Notes: a model not told the origin generated them from the letters alone. A DNA stretch of 61,718 nt from Corynebacterium pollutisoli (GCF_900177745.1 NZ_FXAR01000011.1:1-61718), one strand, 5' to 3'; numbered from the stretch's first letter, positions 24,629 to 34,141 are shown. A program made the numbers and translations.

Positions 24629-25561
24629 TCATCGACGTCGGCGGCGCTCATCCGGGGTCTCCAGGCGGGCGAGGGTGCGGTCCCAGGCGGGAGGGGTCGG
24701 GGCGGTGAGGTCGAGGTGCCCGCCGTCCGGCAGGGGGATGCGCAGGGAGTGGGCGTGGAGGAACATGCGGTGCCCGCCGTGCCCGCCGCGTCCACGGATG
24801 AAGGAGGTGAAGCGGTGGTCGCCGTGGCGGGTGTCGCCGGCGATGGGGTGTCCGGCGTGGGCGGTGTGCACGCGGATCTGGTGCTTGCGGCCGGTGATGA
24901 GCTGCGCTCGGATGAGGGTGGCCCGGCGGCCGAAGCGCCGCACGGGCTCCACTATGGTGAGGGCGTCGCGGGGGCCGTCCTCGGTGGGGACGGGGGCGTC
25001 GATACGCATCGGGTGGGGGACGCTGCCCCGGACGAGGGCGAGGTAGCCGCGTTCGACGGCTCCGTCGCGGAGTGCGGACTGGAGGTGGCGGAGCATCGCG
25101 GGCTTCTTCGCCACCATGAGCAGGCCGGAGGTCTCGCGGTCGATGCGGTGGGCCAGTTCGAGTTCCTCCCCCGGGCGGAGCTCGCGCAGTGCCTCGATGA
25201 CGCCGGCCTTCACGCCGGTGCCGACGTGGACGGCCAGGTCGGCGGGTTTGTCGATCACCAGCAGATCCGGGGATTCGTGGACGATCGCCCCCACGACCGC
25301 CTTCCGCACCGGGGCCGGCACATCCACCGTCGTCGGTGGCGGCAGGTCCATGGCGGGGATGAAGATGATCTCGCCGGCCTCGAGGCGGTGATCGGGTCTG
25401 GCACGGCGGTCGTCGACACGCACCGCGCCCTTGCGCAGCAGCCGGAAGATGAGGCCCGCGGGCACTCCCTTGAGGCGGGAGCGGAGGAACTTGTCGAGCC
25501 TGCGGCCCGCGTGGTCGGGGCTGACGGTGAGGTGGTGGGCGGGGCGTCGATAAGCATCCAT
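24629..25561 (-). CDS. RluA-family pseudouridine synthase
   Basis: A 310-residue enzyme that isomerises uridines in RNA. An N-terminal S4-like domain (GRRLDKFLRSRLKGVPAGLIFRLLRKGAVRVDD) precedes the catalytic domain, with the catalytic Asp in ELAHRIDRETSGLL, and later LITGRKHQIRVH and FLHAHSLRI. The order fits RluC/RluD-type rRNA enzymes. The start ATG is the complement of 25559-25561; a TATGGT box lies nine bases before it. The second to fifth codons overlap one of the CGTCGATAAGC motifs. Confidence 0.9.
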   Translation of the reverse strand: MDAYRRPAHHLTVSPDHAGRRLDKFLRSRLKGVPAGLIFRLLRKGAVRVDDRRARPDHRLEAGEIIFIPAMDLPPPTTVDVPAPVRKAVVGAIVHESPDLLVIDKPADLAVHVGTGVKAGVIEALRELRPGEELELAHRIDRETSGLLMVAKKPAMLRHLQSALRDGAVERGYLALVRGSVPHPMRIDAPVPTEDGPRDALTIVEPVRRFGRRATLIRAQLITGRKHQIRVHTAHAGHPIAGDTRHGDHRFTSFIRGRGGHGGHRMFLHAHSLRIPLPDGGHLDLTAPTPPAWDRTLARLETPDERRRRR

Positions 25562-25631
25562 GTCGGCCACACCATACCTTAAAGGAGCTGGCAGGCAGCC
25601 CGCAGCCCGCGAACGTAAGATCAATCGGGTT

Positions 25632-26498
25632 ATGTGGATCAGTTACGTGCTCGGCCAGGTGGTCAGCTTCTTCTTCACCCTCTTCCGGATGATTCCGCTG
25701 GCGTGGAACAACCGCGTCTCGCGGACCCGCTTCCCGCAGGAGGGCGACGTGGTCATCTCCCTGACCTCGCACGGCGAGCGCCTCACCCGTGTCCACTACA
25801 CCCTCGAATCCATCGTGCGCGGCAACATCAAGGCCCCCGTCGTCCTGTGGCTCGACCGGAAGGACTACGACGCCGAGTGGCCGAAGACCCTGCGCCGCCT
25901 GGTCGGCCGCGGACTGCAGGTGCGTTGCTCCGACGGGCTCTACGGCCCGCACACCAAGTACTGGGGGCAGTTCCGCGAGCTGGCGGGCACGGGGAAGCGC
26001 GTCGCCACCATCGACGACGACATGATCTACCCCGAGTGGTTCCTCGAGCGCCTGCTGTTCATCGGCGATCTGCGCAGCGACGTCGTCATCGCCTACCGCG
26101 CGCACCGCATCGAACTGCGCGACGACAAGCTGTTGCCCTACGTCAAGTGGACCGCCGCCGACACCTGCCGCGCCAGCTACCTGCACTTCGCCACCGGTGT
26201 GTCCGGCGTGCTCTACCCGGCCTCGTTCATCGATTACGTCGTCGGGCAGGGGGATGTGTTCCAGGAGCTCACCCCGCGTGCCGACGACGTGTGGCTCCAC
26301 GCCTGCGCCCTGCGCTCCGGGCACCGCGTGCGCCAGGTGTACTCGCACCCCCGCAACTTCGCGGTCGTGCCGTCGACGCAGTCGGGGGCGCTGGTCATCG
26401 GCAACACGCTCATGGGCGGCAACGACGAGCAGATCCAGCGCGTCTACAGCGCCGAGGACGTGGCGAAGCTCGTCGCGGCGAGCCGCTCCGAGGACTAG
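25632..26498 (+). CDS. Glycosyltransferase-like protein (GT-A fold, capsule-type)
   Basis: A 288-residue protein from ATG 25632 (MWISYVLGQ); TAAGAT at 25616-25621 is a likely -10. An N-terminal hydrophobic segment (SYVLGQVVSFFFTLFRMIPLAW) may anchor it. VISLTSHGERLTRVHYTLESIV and APVVLWLDRKDY form the nucleotide-sugar side, and ATIDDDMIYP supplies a DXD-type metal motif. DDVWLHA occurs later. It resembles capsule or cell-surface glycosyltransferases of unknown specificity. The stop overlaps the menE stop in CTAG. Confidence 0.75.
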   Translation: MWISYVLGQVVSFFFTLFRMIPLAWNNRVSRTRFPQEGDVVISLTSHGERLTRVHYTLESIVRGNIKAPVVLWLDRKDYDAEWPKTLRRLVGRGLQVRCSDGLYGPHTKYWGQFRELAGTGKRVATIDDDMIYPEWFLERLLFIGDLRSDVVIAYRAHRIELRDDKLLPYVKWTAADTCRASYLHFATGVSGVLYPASFIDYVVGQGDVFQELTPRADDVWLHACALRSGHRVRQVYSHPRNFAVVPSTQSGALVIGNTLMGGNDEQIQRVYSAEDVAKLVAASRSED

Positions 26499-27622
26499 AA
26501 GAGCTTCTCGACGCCCCGCCGGTCCACCTTCCCCGGCCCCGTCACCGGCAGCTCGTCCAGGCGCCTGAGTTCCTTGGGCAGCTGCCAGCGGGGGAGGTGG
26601 TCGAGGCCCGCGATGACCTCTCCCGGGGAGGCGGGCCCGGTGTAGGCGGCGACGATCGCCTGGCCGAGCCGCGGGTGGGGGACACCGACGACGCACGCGC
26701 CGGTCACCCCGCGTACGCCGAGCATCGCCTGCTCGAGGACCTCCGGCTGCAGCTTGAGGCCACCGGAGTCGATGACGGCGTCGAGGCGGCCGGTGACGGT
26801 GAGGGAGCCGGCGTCGATACGCCCGGCGTCCGAGGTGGCGAACCAGCCCGGCTCCGCGAAGGCCGCGTGGTCGGGGGCGTTGCGGTACCCGTGGGCGATC
26901 ATCGGCCCGCCGAGGTGGATGCGCCCGCCCTCGACGCGGACGCGCGCGCCGGGCAGCGGATGCCCGTCGTAGACGCAGCCGCCGGAGGTCTCCGAGGACC
27001 CGTAGGTGGTCACCAGGGTGATCTGCATGTCCGCGGCCGCGCGGGCCAGCTGCGGGTTGAGGGCGGCACCGCCGACGAGGACGGCGTCGAACAGGCGCAG
27101 CGCGTCGATGCCCTGGAGAGTGTCCATGAGCTTGGCCAGCTGCATCGGGGTGAGGGAGGTGTAGCAGCGGTCACCGGTGGCGTGCAGTTCGGTGGCGGCG
27201 CGCGCGAAGTCGGCGGTGTGGAAACCGCTGCTCAGGTCGAGGGCGAGGGGGTCAACCCCCGCGATGAGCGAGCGGATGAGTACCTGCAGCCCGGCGATGT
27301 GGTGGGCGGGCATGGCCAGCAGCCACTGCCCCTCCCCGCCGAGGTGGCGGTGGGTGGCGTCCGCGCTGGAGACCAGGTTGGCCGGGGTGAGCTGCGCGCC
27401 CTTCGGGGTGCCGGTGGACCCGGAGGTGGCCACCACCAGCGCGATGTCCGCGGAGACGGGGTGGCCGGCGCGCTGGGAATCCCGCAGCAGCGCGGCCCGG
27501 GTGGGGTCATCGGCGGGTACCGGCAGCAGGGTCCGCTGCCCGGCGATGGCCGCCTCCAGTGAGGGCAGGATGGCGACGGGATCTCGCGGGTCGACGACGA
27601 GGGGTTCCAGCAGGCGGGTCAC
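26495..27622 (-). CDS. menE: o-Succinylbenzoate-CoA ligase
   Basis: Activates o-succinylbenzoate with ATP and CoA in menaquinone synthesis. It has 375 residues, short for the adenylating superfamily but usual for actinobacterial MenE. Seen are the P-loop-like VVATSGSTGTPKGAQLT, TYGSSETSGGCVYDG, the hinge DAGRIDAGSLTVTGRLD, and the C-terminal lysine region LPVTGPGKVDRRGV. The start is GTG. Its 3' end overlaps that of the convergent glycosyltransferase gene by four bases. Confidence 0.92.
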   Translation of the reverse strand: MTRLLEPLVVDPRDPVAILPSLEAAIAGQRTLLPVPADDPTRAALLRDSQRAGHPVSADIALVVATSGSTGTPKGAQLTPANLVSSADATHRHLGGEGQWLLAMPAHHIAGLQVLIRSLIAGVDPLALDLSSGFHTADFARAATELHATGDRCYTSLTPMQLAKLMDTLQGIDALRLFDAVLVGGAALNPQLARAAADMQITLVTTYGSSETSGGCVYDGHPLPGARVRVEGGRIHLGGPMIAHGYRNAPDHAAFAEPGWFATSDAGRIDAGSLTVTGRLDAVIDSGGLKLQPEVLEQAMLGVRGVTGACVVGVPHPRLGQAIVAAYTGPASPGEVIAGLDHLPRWQLPKELRRLDELPVTGPGKVDRRGVEKLF

Positions 27623-27678
27623 AAGGAGAAGATCGTAGCCTGTTCACGGCCCCGGCCCTCTCCCCGCGTCGGAAGGGG

Positions 27679-28332
27679 TTACAGCGAGTCCCGGACCTCC
27701 TCCATCTCCGCAATCTCGGCCTCCTGGGTCCGGACGATCTGCTCGGACAGGGCCAGGGCGTCCTCGTTCTGACCGTTGTCGCGGTGCGTCTCGGCCATGT
27801 CGACGGCGCCCTCGTGGTGGCTGATCATGTGGTCGAGGAACAGTTCCTGTGCCTCGGGGGTGTCGGCGGCCTCGACCTCGGCGACCTCCTCGGGATCGAG
27901 CATGCCGTCCATGTCCGAGTGGTCCATGTCGGTGTCCTCCGGCTGCGGGGCACCCCATGCGTCGAGCCAGGAGCGCATCTGCTCGGCCTCCTGGAACTGT
28001 GCGTCACGGATGCGCTGCGCGAGGTCCTGCACGCGCGGATCGACGCCGTCCTTGGCCAGGATGATGTCGGAGAGCTCGACGCCCTGCTCATGATGGGGGA
28101 TCATCATCTGCGCGAACTCGACGTCGTCCTCGTTGTTGCCGGCCGGGTCGGCCGCGACGTCCTCGTCCGTCGTGTCCTCGGTGGTGGTGTCGGCGGTCGT
28201 GTCCTCGGCGGCGGTCGCGGTGGCGGCGGCACCGTCGGCCGGGTCGACGACCTCCTCGTCGGTGGTGGTGCAGGCCGCCAGAGCGAGGGAGGCGGAGGCG
28301 AGGATCGCGATGCCGATGCGGGTCTTCTTCAT
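27679..28332 (-). CDS. DUF305 lipoprotein, acidic, His/Met-rich
   Basis: A 217-residue secreted lipoprotein; the lipobox is LALAACTTT. A long acidic/threonine linker (DGAAATATAAEDTTADTTTEDTTDEDVA) follows, then the DUF305 ferritin-like four-helix region with paired histidines: MMIPHHEQGVEL and LDHMISHHEGAVDMAETH. DUF305 proteins often accompany copper-handling genes, so metal binding outside the cell is plausible. AAGGAG precedes both ATG 28335 and ATG 28332; the latter has the better spacing. Confidence 0.88.
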   Translation of the reverse strand: MKKTRIGIAILASASLALAACTTTDEEVVDPADGAAATATAAEDTTADTTTEDTTDEDVAADPAGNNEDDVEFAQMMIPHHEQGVELSDIILAKDGVDPRVQDLAQRIRDAQFQEAEQMRSWLDAWGAPQPEDTDMDHSDMDGMLDPEEVAEVEAADTPEAQELFLDHMISHHEGAVDMAETHRDNGQNEDALALSEQIVRTQEAEIAEMEEVRDSL

Positions 28333-28348
28333 CATGGTTCTCCTTGTC

Positions 28349-28374
28349 ATGTAGGTGTGTGTTTCACGCTACAT
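28349..28374 (-). promoter_or_regulatory. Possible operator upstream of the DUF305 gene
   Basis: ATGTAG (28349-28354) and CTACAT (28369-28374) form a 6-bp inverted repeat around GTGTGTGTTTCACG, just upstream of the ribosome site. On the gene's strand TATGTAG lies at the right end and could be the -10. It may bind a metal-responsive regulator; none is encoded next to it. Confidence 0.3.
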
Positions 28375-28455
28375 ATCAACAGGAACGCATGCAGTTGGTT
28401 TCTGTCACGGAACTATCACGACTCACCGCCGGATCATTCCGCTAGCGTGGGCCCC

Positions 28456-29163
28456 ATGACCACCTGGTGGGAGGACCTCCACGTTCCGCTGTCCGCTGAG
28501 GCCGCGATGCTTCTCGACGACGTCGAGGCCGCCCACCGCGCCCAGGATCCGCCGTCCTGGCCCGCCCCGGACGATGATCCCCGCGACGAGGACTACGGCG
28601 TGTGCGCGGACCCGGGGAGGTTCCGGATGATCATCGACCGCTGCCGGGCCTGGGCCCGGGTGCTCGAGGAGCGCGGCTGGGCCGATGTCACCCGCGGGAG
28701 GATGGGCGAGGAGGACTGGCTCATCACCCTGCGGCCGCGGCGCGAGGGAGCGCTGGCACTGCGCCTGCAGGGGGCGGCCTGGATCTTCCCCGACGGCCGG
28801 GCCCCGATGGTGGAGGTGCTGGTGGGTGAAATCCGCTCCAGGGTGGGTGTCCACCCGGACTGCGCGTGTGACGCCTGCGACTGGGGTTCGGCGGCATTCA
28901 TCGATAGCCTGGACCAGGACATCTTCTCCGTGGTCGACGGTTCCTTCCGCATCATCCGGAAGGACGGCATGCGGTGGACGGAGACGTCGTTCGGGGCCGG
29001 CGGCACTGCGACCAGGGAGACCGTCCGGGAGGTGCACGGTGTGTCATGGGCGGATCACTGGGAGTCGCGTACCCCGTTCTCCGTCGCCCGCCGGGATCTG
29101 CCACTCTGGCCGCCAGCCGGTTTCGATGATCCCCCCGAGGACTGGCCCGCCGACGGGCGCTGA
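28456..29163 (+). CDS. Hypothetical protein with Cys-x-Cys-x2-Cys motif (DUF6226-like)
   Basis: A 235-residue soluble, acidic protein. The central part EIRSRVGVHPDCACDACDWGSAAFIDSLDQDIFSVVDGSF holds a CACDAC cluster that could bind a metal; as I recall, such HPDC-CDAC proteins are classed as DUF6226. TAGCGT at 28443-28448 lies seven bases before the ATG, with no ribosome site, so the transcript is probably leaderless. Function unknown. Confidence 0.7.
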   Translation: MTTWWEDLHVPLSAEAAMLLDDVEAAHRAQDPPSWPAPDDDPRDEDYGVCADPGRFRMIIDRCRAWARVLEERGWADVTRGRMGEEDWLITLRPRREGALALRLQGAAWIFPDGRAPMVEVLVGEIRSRVGVHPDCACDACDWGSAAFIDSLDQDIFSVVDGSFRIIRKDGMRWTETSFGAGGTATRETVREVHGVSWADHWESRTPFSVARRDLPLWPPAGFDDPPEDWPADGR

Positions 29164-29184
29164 CACCGACTGCCGGAGCAATGA

Positions 29185-29712
29185 TCACCCCACGATGAGG
29201 TCCGCGCGTTCCCACGGCCGGTGCCGGTTGAGGAACGGGATCTCCTCGGCCATCCACTCGTCCCAGAAGCGCTCGGCCTCCTCGCGGGTGCCGTTGACGC
29301 CGCTGGCGACGTCGCGGGCCAGGCCGCGTTCGCGGGCCACGTCGAGGTCGACATCCACCCAGATGAGCGCGTCGATGTGCGGTGCGGCCTCGAGGCGGCC
29401 CGCGCCGGTGCCCTCGACGATGAGCAGGTCCGTCTCCGCCGGGACCTCGATCGACCCGGCGCGCTCCATCTTCACCCACCCCGGCGGGCGGTAGGACACC
29501 GCATGTCCGGAGCGGTAGGGGAGGAGGACGGCGTCGATAAGCAGGTCCGCCCAGTCGAAGAAGGAGTGGTGCCAGGCGAGATCATCGGTGCCCACCACGC
29601 ACGCCGCGCCGTGCTCGGCGGCGAGACGCCGGGCGAGCGTGGTCTTGCCGCTGGCGCCGTGGCCGTCGATGGCCAGCACGGCGCGGGGCGGGAGTCGCAG
29701 GCGGGAGAGCAT
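29185..29712 (-). CDS. Small P-loop kinase (uridine kinase-like)
   Basis: A 175-residue ATP-binding protein. Walker A is AIDGHGASGKTTLARR; TDDLAWHHSFFDWADLL gives the acidic acceptor-side motif, LLIVEGTGAG is Walker B-like, and DVARERGLARD supplies the lid arginines. This is the pattern of uridine kinase/phosphoribulokinase-like small proteins; the substrate is uncertain. Its ATG overlaps the menB stop (ATGA on the minus strand), so it is translated with menB. Confidence 0.82.
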   Translation of the reverse strand: MLSRLRLPPRAVLAIDGHGASGKTTLARRLAAEHGAACVVGTDDLAWHHSFFDWADLLIDAVLLPYRSGHAVSYRPPGWVKMERAGSIEVPAETDLLIVEGTGAGRLEAAPHIDALIWVDVDLDVARERGLARDVASGVNGTREEAERFWDEWMAEEIPFLNRHRPWERADLIVG

Positions 29713-30674
29713 CAGTAATAGAAGGGGAACTGATCCCAGTCGGGGTCGCGCTTCTCCAGGAAGGAGTCCCGGCCCTCGACGGCCTCGTCGGTCATGTACG
29801 CCAGGCGGGTGGCCTCGCCGGCGAAGACCTGCTGGCCCATGAGGCCGTCGTCGGTGAGGTTGAACGCGAACTTGAGCATGCGCTGCGCGGTGGGGGACTT
29901 GCCGTTGATCTCCCGCGCCACCTGGATGGCCTCCTCCTCGAGCTGGCCGTGGTCGGCGACGATGTTGACGGCACCCATGCGCTGCATATCCTCGGCGGAG
30001 TAGGAGCGACCGAGGAAGAAGATCTCGCGGGCGAACTTCTGGCCCACCTGCTTGGCCAGGTAGGCGGAGCCGTAGCCGGCGTCGAAGGAACCGACGTCGG
30101 CGTCGGTCTGCTTGAAGCGGGCCTCCTGGCGGGAGGCGATGGTCATGTCGCAGATGACGTGGAGGGAGTGGCCGCCGCCGGCCGCCCAGCCGTTGACCAC
30201 GGCGATGACCACCTTGGGCATGGTGCGGATGAGGCGCTGCACCTCGAGGATGTGCAGGCGGCCGCCCTCGGCCTTCGTGCGGGCCTCGTCGACGGTGGAG
30301 ACGTCGGCCGCGGCGTCGTCCGAATCGTGCTCGCGGGCGTACTGGTAGCCGGAGCGGCCGCGGATGCGCTGGTCGCCGCCGGAGCAGAACGCCCAGCCGC
30401 CGTCCTTCTCGGAAGGCCCGTTGCCGGTGATGAGAACGACGCCGACGTCCGGCGAACGGCGCGCGTGGTCGAGCGTGCGGTAAAGCTCGTCGACGGTGTG
30501 CGGGCGGAACGCGTTACGCACCTCGGGGCGGTCGAACGCGATGCGGACGATGCCGTCCTGACGCTGCGTGCCCACGTGGCGGTGGTAGGTGATGTCGGTG
30601 AGGTCCTCGAAACCCTCGACGGTCTTCCACTGGGAGGAGTCGAAGGGGTTGGATGTGCTGTAACTGCGGGTCAT
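29712..30674 (-). CDS. menB: 1,4-dihydroxy-2-naphthoyl-CoA synthase
   Basis: Closes the second ring of the naphthoquinone from o-succinylbenzoyl-CoA. It has 320 residues in the crotonase fold: RIAFDRPEVRNAFRPHTVDEL, the oxyanion loop FCSGGDQRIRGRSGYQY, VVIAVVNGWAAGGGHSLHVICDMTIAS, and DADVGSFDAGYGSAYLAKQVG with the MenB-specific Asp. The C-terminal DPDWDQFPFYY is characteristic of MenB. It uses the MenE product and feeds MenA after thioester hydrolysis. Confidence 0.95.
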   Translation of the reverse strand: MTRSYSTSNPFDSSQWKTVEGFEDLTDITYHRHVGTQRQDGIVRIAFDRPEVRNAFRPHTVDELYRTLDHARRSPDVGVVLITGNGPSEKDGGWAFCSGGDQRIRGRSGYQYAREHDSDDAAADVSTVDEARTKAEGGRLHILEVQRLIRTMPKVVIAVVNGWAAGGGHSLHVICDMTIASRQEARFKQTDADVGSFDAGYGSAYLAKQVGQKFAREIFFLGRSYSAEDMQRMGAVNIVADHGQLEEEAIQVAREINGKSPTAQRMLKFAFNLTDDGLMGQQVFAGEATRLAYMTDEAVEGRDSFLEKRDPDWDQFPFYY

Positions 30675-30679
30675 GCCCT

Positions 30680-30982
30680 TCAGCTTAGGTTGAGGCCCTG
30701 CACGTGGTCGTTGATCACCCGGGCGAGGCGGACGTCGCGGACGGTGAGACCGCCGACATCGTGGCTGGACAGGGCCACGTCGACCTGCCCGTAGGTGAGG
30801 GTGATGTCCGGGTGGTGGTTCGCCTCCTCGGCGGATGCACCGATGAGGTTGACCAGCTTGAGGCCGGTGGCGAAGTCACCGGTGTCGAAGGAGGCGACGA
30901 TGTGGTCGCCCTTGTCCTTCCATCCGGTGAGGTCGGCGTCGGCGATCTGGTCGGGGGTGAGGATCTGCTTCGTGTCGGTCAT
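30680..30982 (-). CDS. Pterin-4a-carbinolamine dehydratase-like protein
   Basis: A 100-residue protein with the family signature EANHHPDITLTYGQVDVALSSHDVGGLTVRDVRLA, containing the paired histidines of the active site. These proteins dehydrate 4a-hydroxytetrahydrobiopterin or moonlight in molybdopterin and folate metabolism; the bacterial role is often unclear. ATG 30982 (MTDTKQIL) is used; an in-frame ATG at 30991 is possible. The stop lies six bases before the menB start region on the same strand. Confidence 0.88.
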   Translation of the reverse strand: MTDTKQILTPDQIADADLTGWKDKGDHIVASFDTGDFATGLKLVNLIGASAEEANHHPDITLTYGQVDVALSSHDVGGLTVRDVRLARVINDHVQGLNLS

Positions 30983-31042
30983 GGTGGCCATTGTGAGGGG
31001 ATGGGCGGAGCTGCGCCACCGTGCCTGGCCTACGCTGGGCAC

Positions 31043-32041
31043 ATGCACATCGACGACATCCTCGACCGCGCCCACGTCGTCGCGCTGCCGATGGCGGTGC
31101 GTTTCCGGGGCGTCGATACGCGGGAGGCACTCCTCATCGACGGACCCGCCGGGTGGGGAGAGTTCGCCCCCTTCCTCGAGTACGACGCTGTCGAGTCCGC
31201 CGCGTGGCTGCGCGCCGGGCTGGAGGCGGCGTTCACCGGTTTCCCCGCTTATCGACGTTCCCTCGTCGAGGTCAACGCCACCGTCCCGGCCGTGGCACCC
31301 GGGGAGGTCGAGTCGGTGCTGGCCCGTTACCCGGGGTGCCGGGTGGTGAAGGTGAAGGTCGCGGAGCAGGGCCAGACCCTGGCTGATGACGTCGCCCGCG
31401 TGCAGGCCGTCCGCGAGGTACTGCCCGGAGCGGTCGTGCGGGTCGACGCCAACCGCGGGTGGACCGTCCCCGAGGCCCTCGAGGCGGCCCGGGCGCTGGG
31501 CCCCCTGGACTACCTGGAGCAGCCCTGCCACTCGGTGGAGGAGCTGGCGCAGCTGCGGGGCGAGCTCATGCGCGCCGGCATGTTCGTGCGGGTCGCGGCG
31601 GACGAGTCGATCCGCCGGGAGTCCGACCCCTACCGCGTCGCCGAGCTGCGGGCGGCGGACGTCGCGGTGGTCAAGGTCGCCCCGCTCGGCGGCGTGCAGC
31701 GGGTCCTCGACCTCACGGAGCACCTCCGCGCCCACCACATGGACGTCACGGTGGCGTCGGCACTGGACACGGCCGTCGGCATGAACGCCGGGCTGGCCGC
31801 GCTGGCCGCCCTGCCCGTACTGGAGGACGACGACGGCCTCGACGTCCCGCCGGCCGCCGCGGGCCTGGCCACCGGGTCGCTGTTCGTCGAGGACGTCGCC
31901 GCCCCGCGGGAGATCGTCGACGGCCACATGTCCGTGGATCCTGTGGTGCCTGACCCCGACCGCCTCAGCGCCTTGGCGGCACCTGTGGATCGGCGTGACT
32001 GGTGGTTCTCCCGGGTTCGCGAGGCACTGCCCCACGTGTAG
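31043..32041 (+). CDS. menC: o-Succinylbenzoate synthase
   Basis: A 332-residue enolase-superfamily enzyme that dehydrates SHCHC to o-succinylbenzoate. The catalytic base lies in VVKVKVAEQG, metal ligands in VRVDANRGWT, LDYLEQPC and RVAADESIRR, and the second lysine in VAVVKVAPLGG. TACGCT at 31031-31036 lies six bases before the ATG, so the mRNA is probably leaderless. Its TAG stop doubles as the first half of the next gene's -10 box. Confidence 0.93.
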   Translation: MHIDDILDRAHVVALPMAVRFRGVDTREALLIDGPAGWGEFAPFLEYDAVESAAWLRAGLEAAFTGFPAYRRSLVEVNATVPAVAPGEVESVLARYPGCRVVKVKVAEQGQTLADDVARVQAVREVLPGAVVRVDANRGWTVPEALEAARALGPLDYLEQPCHSVEELAQLRGELMRAGMFVRVAADESIRRESDPYRVAELRAADVAVVKVAPLGGVQRVLDLTEHLRAHHMDVTVASALDTAVGMNAGLAALAALPVLEDDDGLDVPPAAAGLATGSLFVEDVAAPREIVDGHMSVDPVVPDPDRLSALAAPVDRRDWWFSRVREALPHV

Positions 32042-32052
32042 GTTTAAGCCCC

Positions 32053-32526
32053 ATGAACGATGACGACACCCGCTACCTCGGCCCCACCGGCGGGGACCGG
32101 CCCCGGCAGTACTTCCCCGGGGAGAATGACCCGGGCTACCGGCCGCCGCAGTACCAGGAGCCGCAGTACGGGTACGAGCAGCCCTCCTACCAGCAGCCGC
32201 AGTACCAGGAGCCGCCGCGGGCGTCGAAAAGCGGCGGGGCGTTGCCCATGCTGCTGGGCATCCTCTTCGGACTCACCCTCCTGGCGGCGGGGCTGTTCTT
32301 CTTCCTGTGGCGCGGCGCGGCGGCGGAGGCGGACAGGCCGGTGGAGCCGGTGACCGTCACGGAGACGACGTCGCTCACCGTCACCGAGACCACCACTGAG
32401 CGCGCCCTGCCCACGGAGATCCCCACCGAACTGCCCGAGAACCTACCGGAGGTTCCGGAGAACCTGCCGGAGGTCGACATCGAGGGCTGGCTCAACGATC
32501 TTCTCGGCTCGCAGCCCGCTCAGTAG
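32053..32526 (+). CDS. Proline/tyrosine-rich single-helix membrane protein
   Basis: A 157-residue protein: a cytoplasmic low-complexity part with [16 protein letters not shown] repeats (residues about 30-58), one membrane helix ([25 protein letters not shown]), then an external threonine/glutamate segment with the repeat [15 protein letters not shown]. No enzyme motif is present. The layout is that of a cell-envelope or septum accessory protein; function unknown. TAGGTT at 32039-32044 is eight bases before the ATG. Confidence 0.75.
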   Translation: MNDDDTRYLGPTGGDRPRQYFPGENDPGYRPPQYQEPQYGYEQPSYQQPQYQEPPRASKSGGALPMLLGILFGLTLLAAGLFFFLWRGAAAEADRPVEPVTVTETTSLTVTETTTERALPTEIPTELPENLPEVPENLPEVDIEGWLNDLLGSQPAQ

Positions 32527-32536
32527 ACTCGTCCGC

Positions 32537-34141
32537 ATGGACAATGAGTCGATGCAGTTGGCCCGGGCCGTCGTGGAGCAGCTCTCCCGCCACGTCAGCG
32601 ATGTGGTGGTGTGCCCCGGTTCGCGGAACTCCCCGCTGAGCCTGGCGCTCCTGGCCCGCCCGGACATCCGGGTGCACGTGCGTCACGACGAGCGCAGCGC
32701 CGCTTTCCTCGCCCTCGGTATCGCCCGCGTGCAGAAGCGGCGCGTCGGCGTGGTGATGACGTCGGGGACGGCCGTCGCCAACTGCCTCCCCGCCATGGTG
32801 GAGGCCCATTATTCGCATGCCCCACTCGCGGTGATCAGTGCCGACCGGCCCCGTCGCATGCAGGACACCGGGGCCAGCCAGACCATCGACCAGCTGGGGA
32901 TCTTCGGCCGCTACGCCCAGACCACCAACATCGTCGCCGGCGGGGACATCCCGCAGATGGCGGAGGCGTTCACCACGCGGCTGCAGGTGCACATCAATGT
33001 GGAGCTGGATGCCCCGCTCGTCGGTAAGCAGCTGCCGGAGACACCGTCCAACCGGACCCTGCGCCGCGCGCCCGGGCCGCGCCCGCAGGACCACGGGGAG
33101 GTCGCGGTGGATCTCAGCCGCAACACCCTCGTCATCGCCGGCGACGAGGCCTGGGCCGTCGAGGGACTCGAGGACGTGCCGACCATCGCCGAGCCGACCG
33201 CACCCGCTCCGTATCATCCGGTGCACCCGCTGGCGGCCGCGATTTTCCGCAAGCCGCAGATCAGCGCCAACGACTACGTCGTGGACACGAAGCCGGAGCA
33301 GGTCATCGTCGTCGGACATCCCACGCTGCACCGGGACGTGCTGGGGCTCATCAACGACCCGGACATCGAGCTGATCACCCTCAGCCGCACCGCCGACTTC
33401 ACCGACCCGCGCCCCGACTCCCGTCGCGGCAGCACCGTCAAGGTCACCGGCGCGCCGACAAAGCAGTGGCTGCAGATCTGCGAGGCCGCCTCCGACCTGG
33501 CCGCCGACACTGTGCGCCTCGTCATCGCCGACCCCGCCCACGGCTTCACCGGACTGCACGTCGCGGCGGCGATCTCCGACACCCTCGGCACCGGGGACAC
33601 GCTCGTGCTCGGGGCCTCCAACCCGGTGCGCGACGCCAGCTTCGTCGGCCTGCCCTACGACGGCGTCGACACGTACTCCCCCCGCGGGGCCGCGGGTATC
33701 GACGGCACCGTCTCCCAGGCCGTCGGCATCGCCCTGGCCACCCAGGCCGCCCACCCGGATGAACCACGCGCGCCGCGCACCGTCGCCCTCCTCGGCGACG
33801 TCACCTTCCTCCACGACATCGGCGGCCTGCTCATCGGCCCCGCCGACACCCACCCGGAGAACCTCACCATCGTCGTGGCCAACGACGACGGCGGCGGCAT
33901 CTTCGAGACCCTCGAGATCGGCGCGCCCGAGCTGCGCGCCAGCTTCGAGCGGGTCTTCGGGACGCCGCACGGGGCGTCGCTCGGCGATCTGTGCGCCGGC
34001 TTCGGTGTCGCCCACCGGGAGGTCACGGAGCTGCGCGAGCTTCTCGACGCCCTGAGCGAACCGCAGGACGGCCTCACCGTCATCGAGGCTCGCACGACCC
34101 GCGCCACCCGCCGCGCCATGCACGAGGCCCTGCGCAGGTGA
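32537..34141 (+). CDS. menD: SEPHCHC synthase
   Basis: A 534-residue thiamine-diphosphate enzyme that joins 2-oxoglutarate to isochorismate. Seen: [15 protein letters not shown] with the substrate/ThDP Glu region [51 protein letters not shown], and the ThDP metal motif [13 protein letters not shown]...[20 protein letters not shown] at 32524-32529, seven bases upstream, starts with the stop codon of the previous gene and indicates a leaderless transcript. The DUF3592 gene overlaps its end (GTGA). Confidence 0.95.
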   Translation: MDNESMQLARAVVEQLSRHVSDVVVCPGSRNSPLSLALLARPDIRVHVRHDERSAAFLALGIARVQKRRVGVVMTSGTAVANCLPAMVEAHYSHAPLAVISADRPRRMQDTGASQTIDQLGIFGRYAQTTNIVAGGDIPQMAEAFTTRLQVHINVELDAPLVGKQLPETPSNRTLRRAPGPRPQDHGEVAVDLSRNTLVIAGDEAWAVEGLEDVPTIAEPTAPAPYHPVHPLAAAIFRKPQISANDYVVDTKPEQVIVVGHPTLHRDVLGLINDPDIELITLSRTADFTDPRPDSRRGSTVKVTGAPTKQWLQICEAASDLAADTVRLVIADPAHGFTGLHVAAAISDTLGTGDTLVLGASNPVRDASFVGLPYDGVDTYSPRGAAGIDGTVSQAVGIALATQAAHPDEPRAPRTVALLGDVTFLHDIGGLLIGPADTHPENLTIVVANDDGGGIFETLEIGAPELRASFERVFGTPHGASLGDLCAGFGVAHREVTELRELLDALSEPQDGLTVIEARTTRATRRAMHEALRR

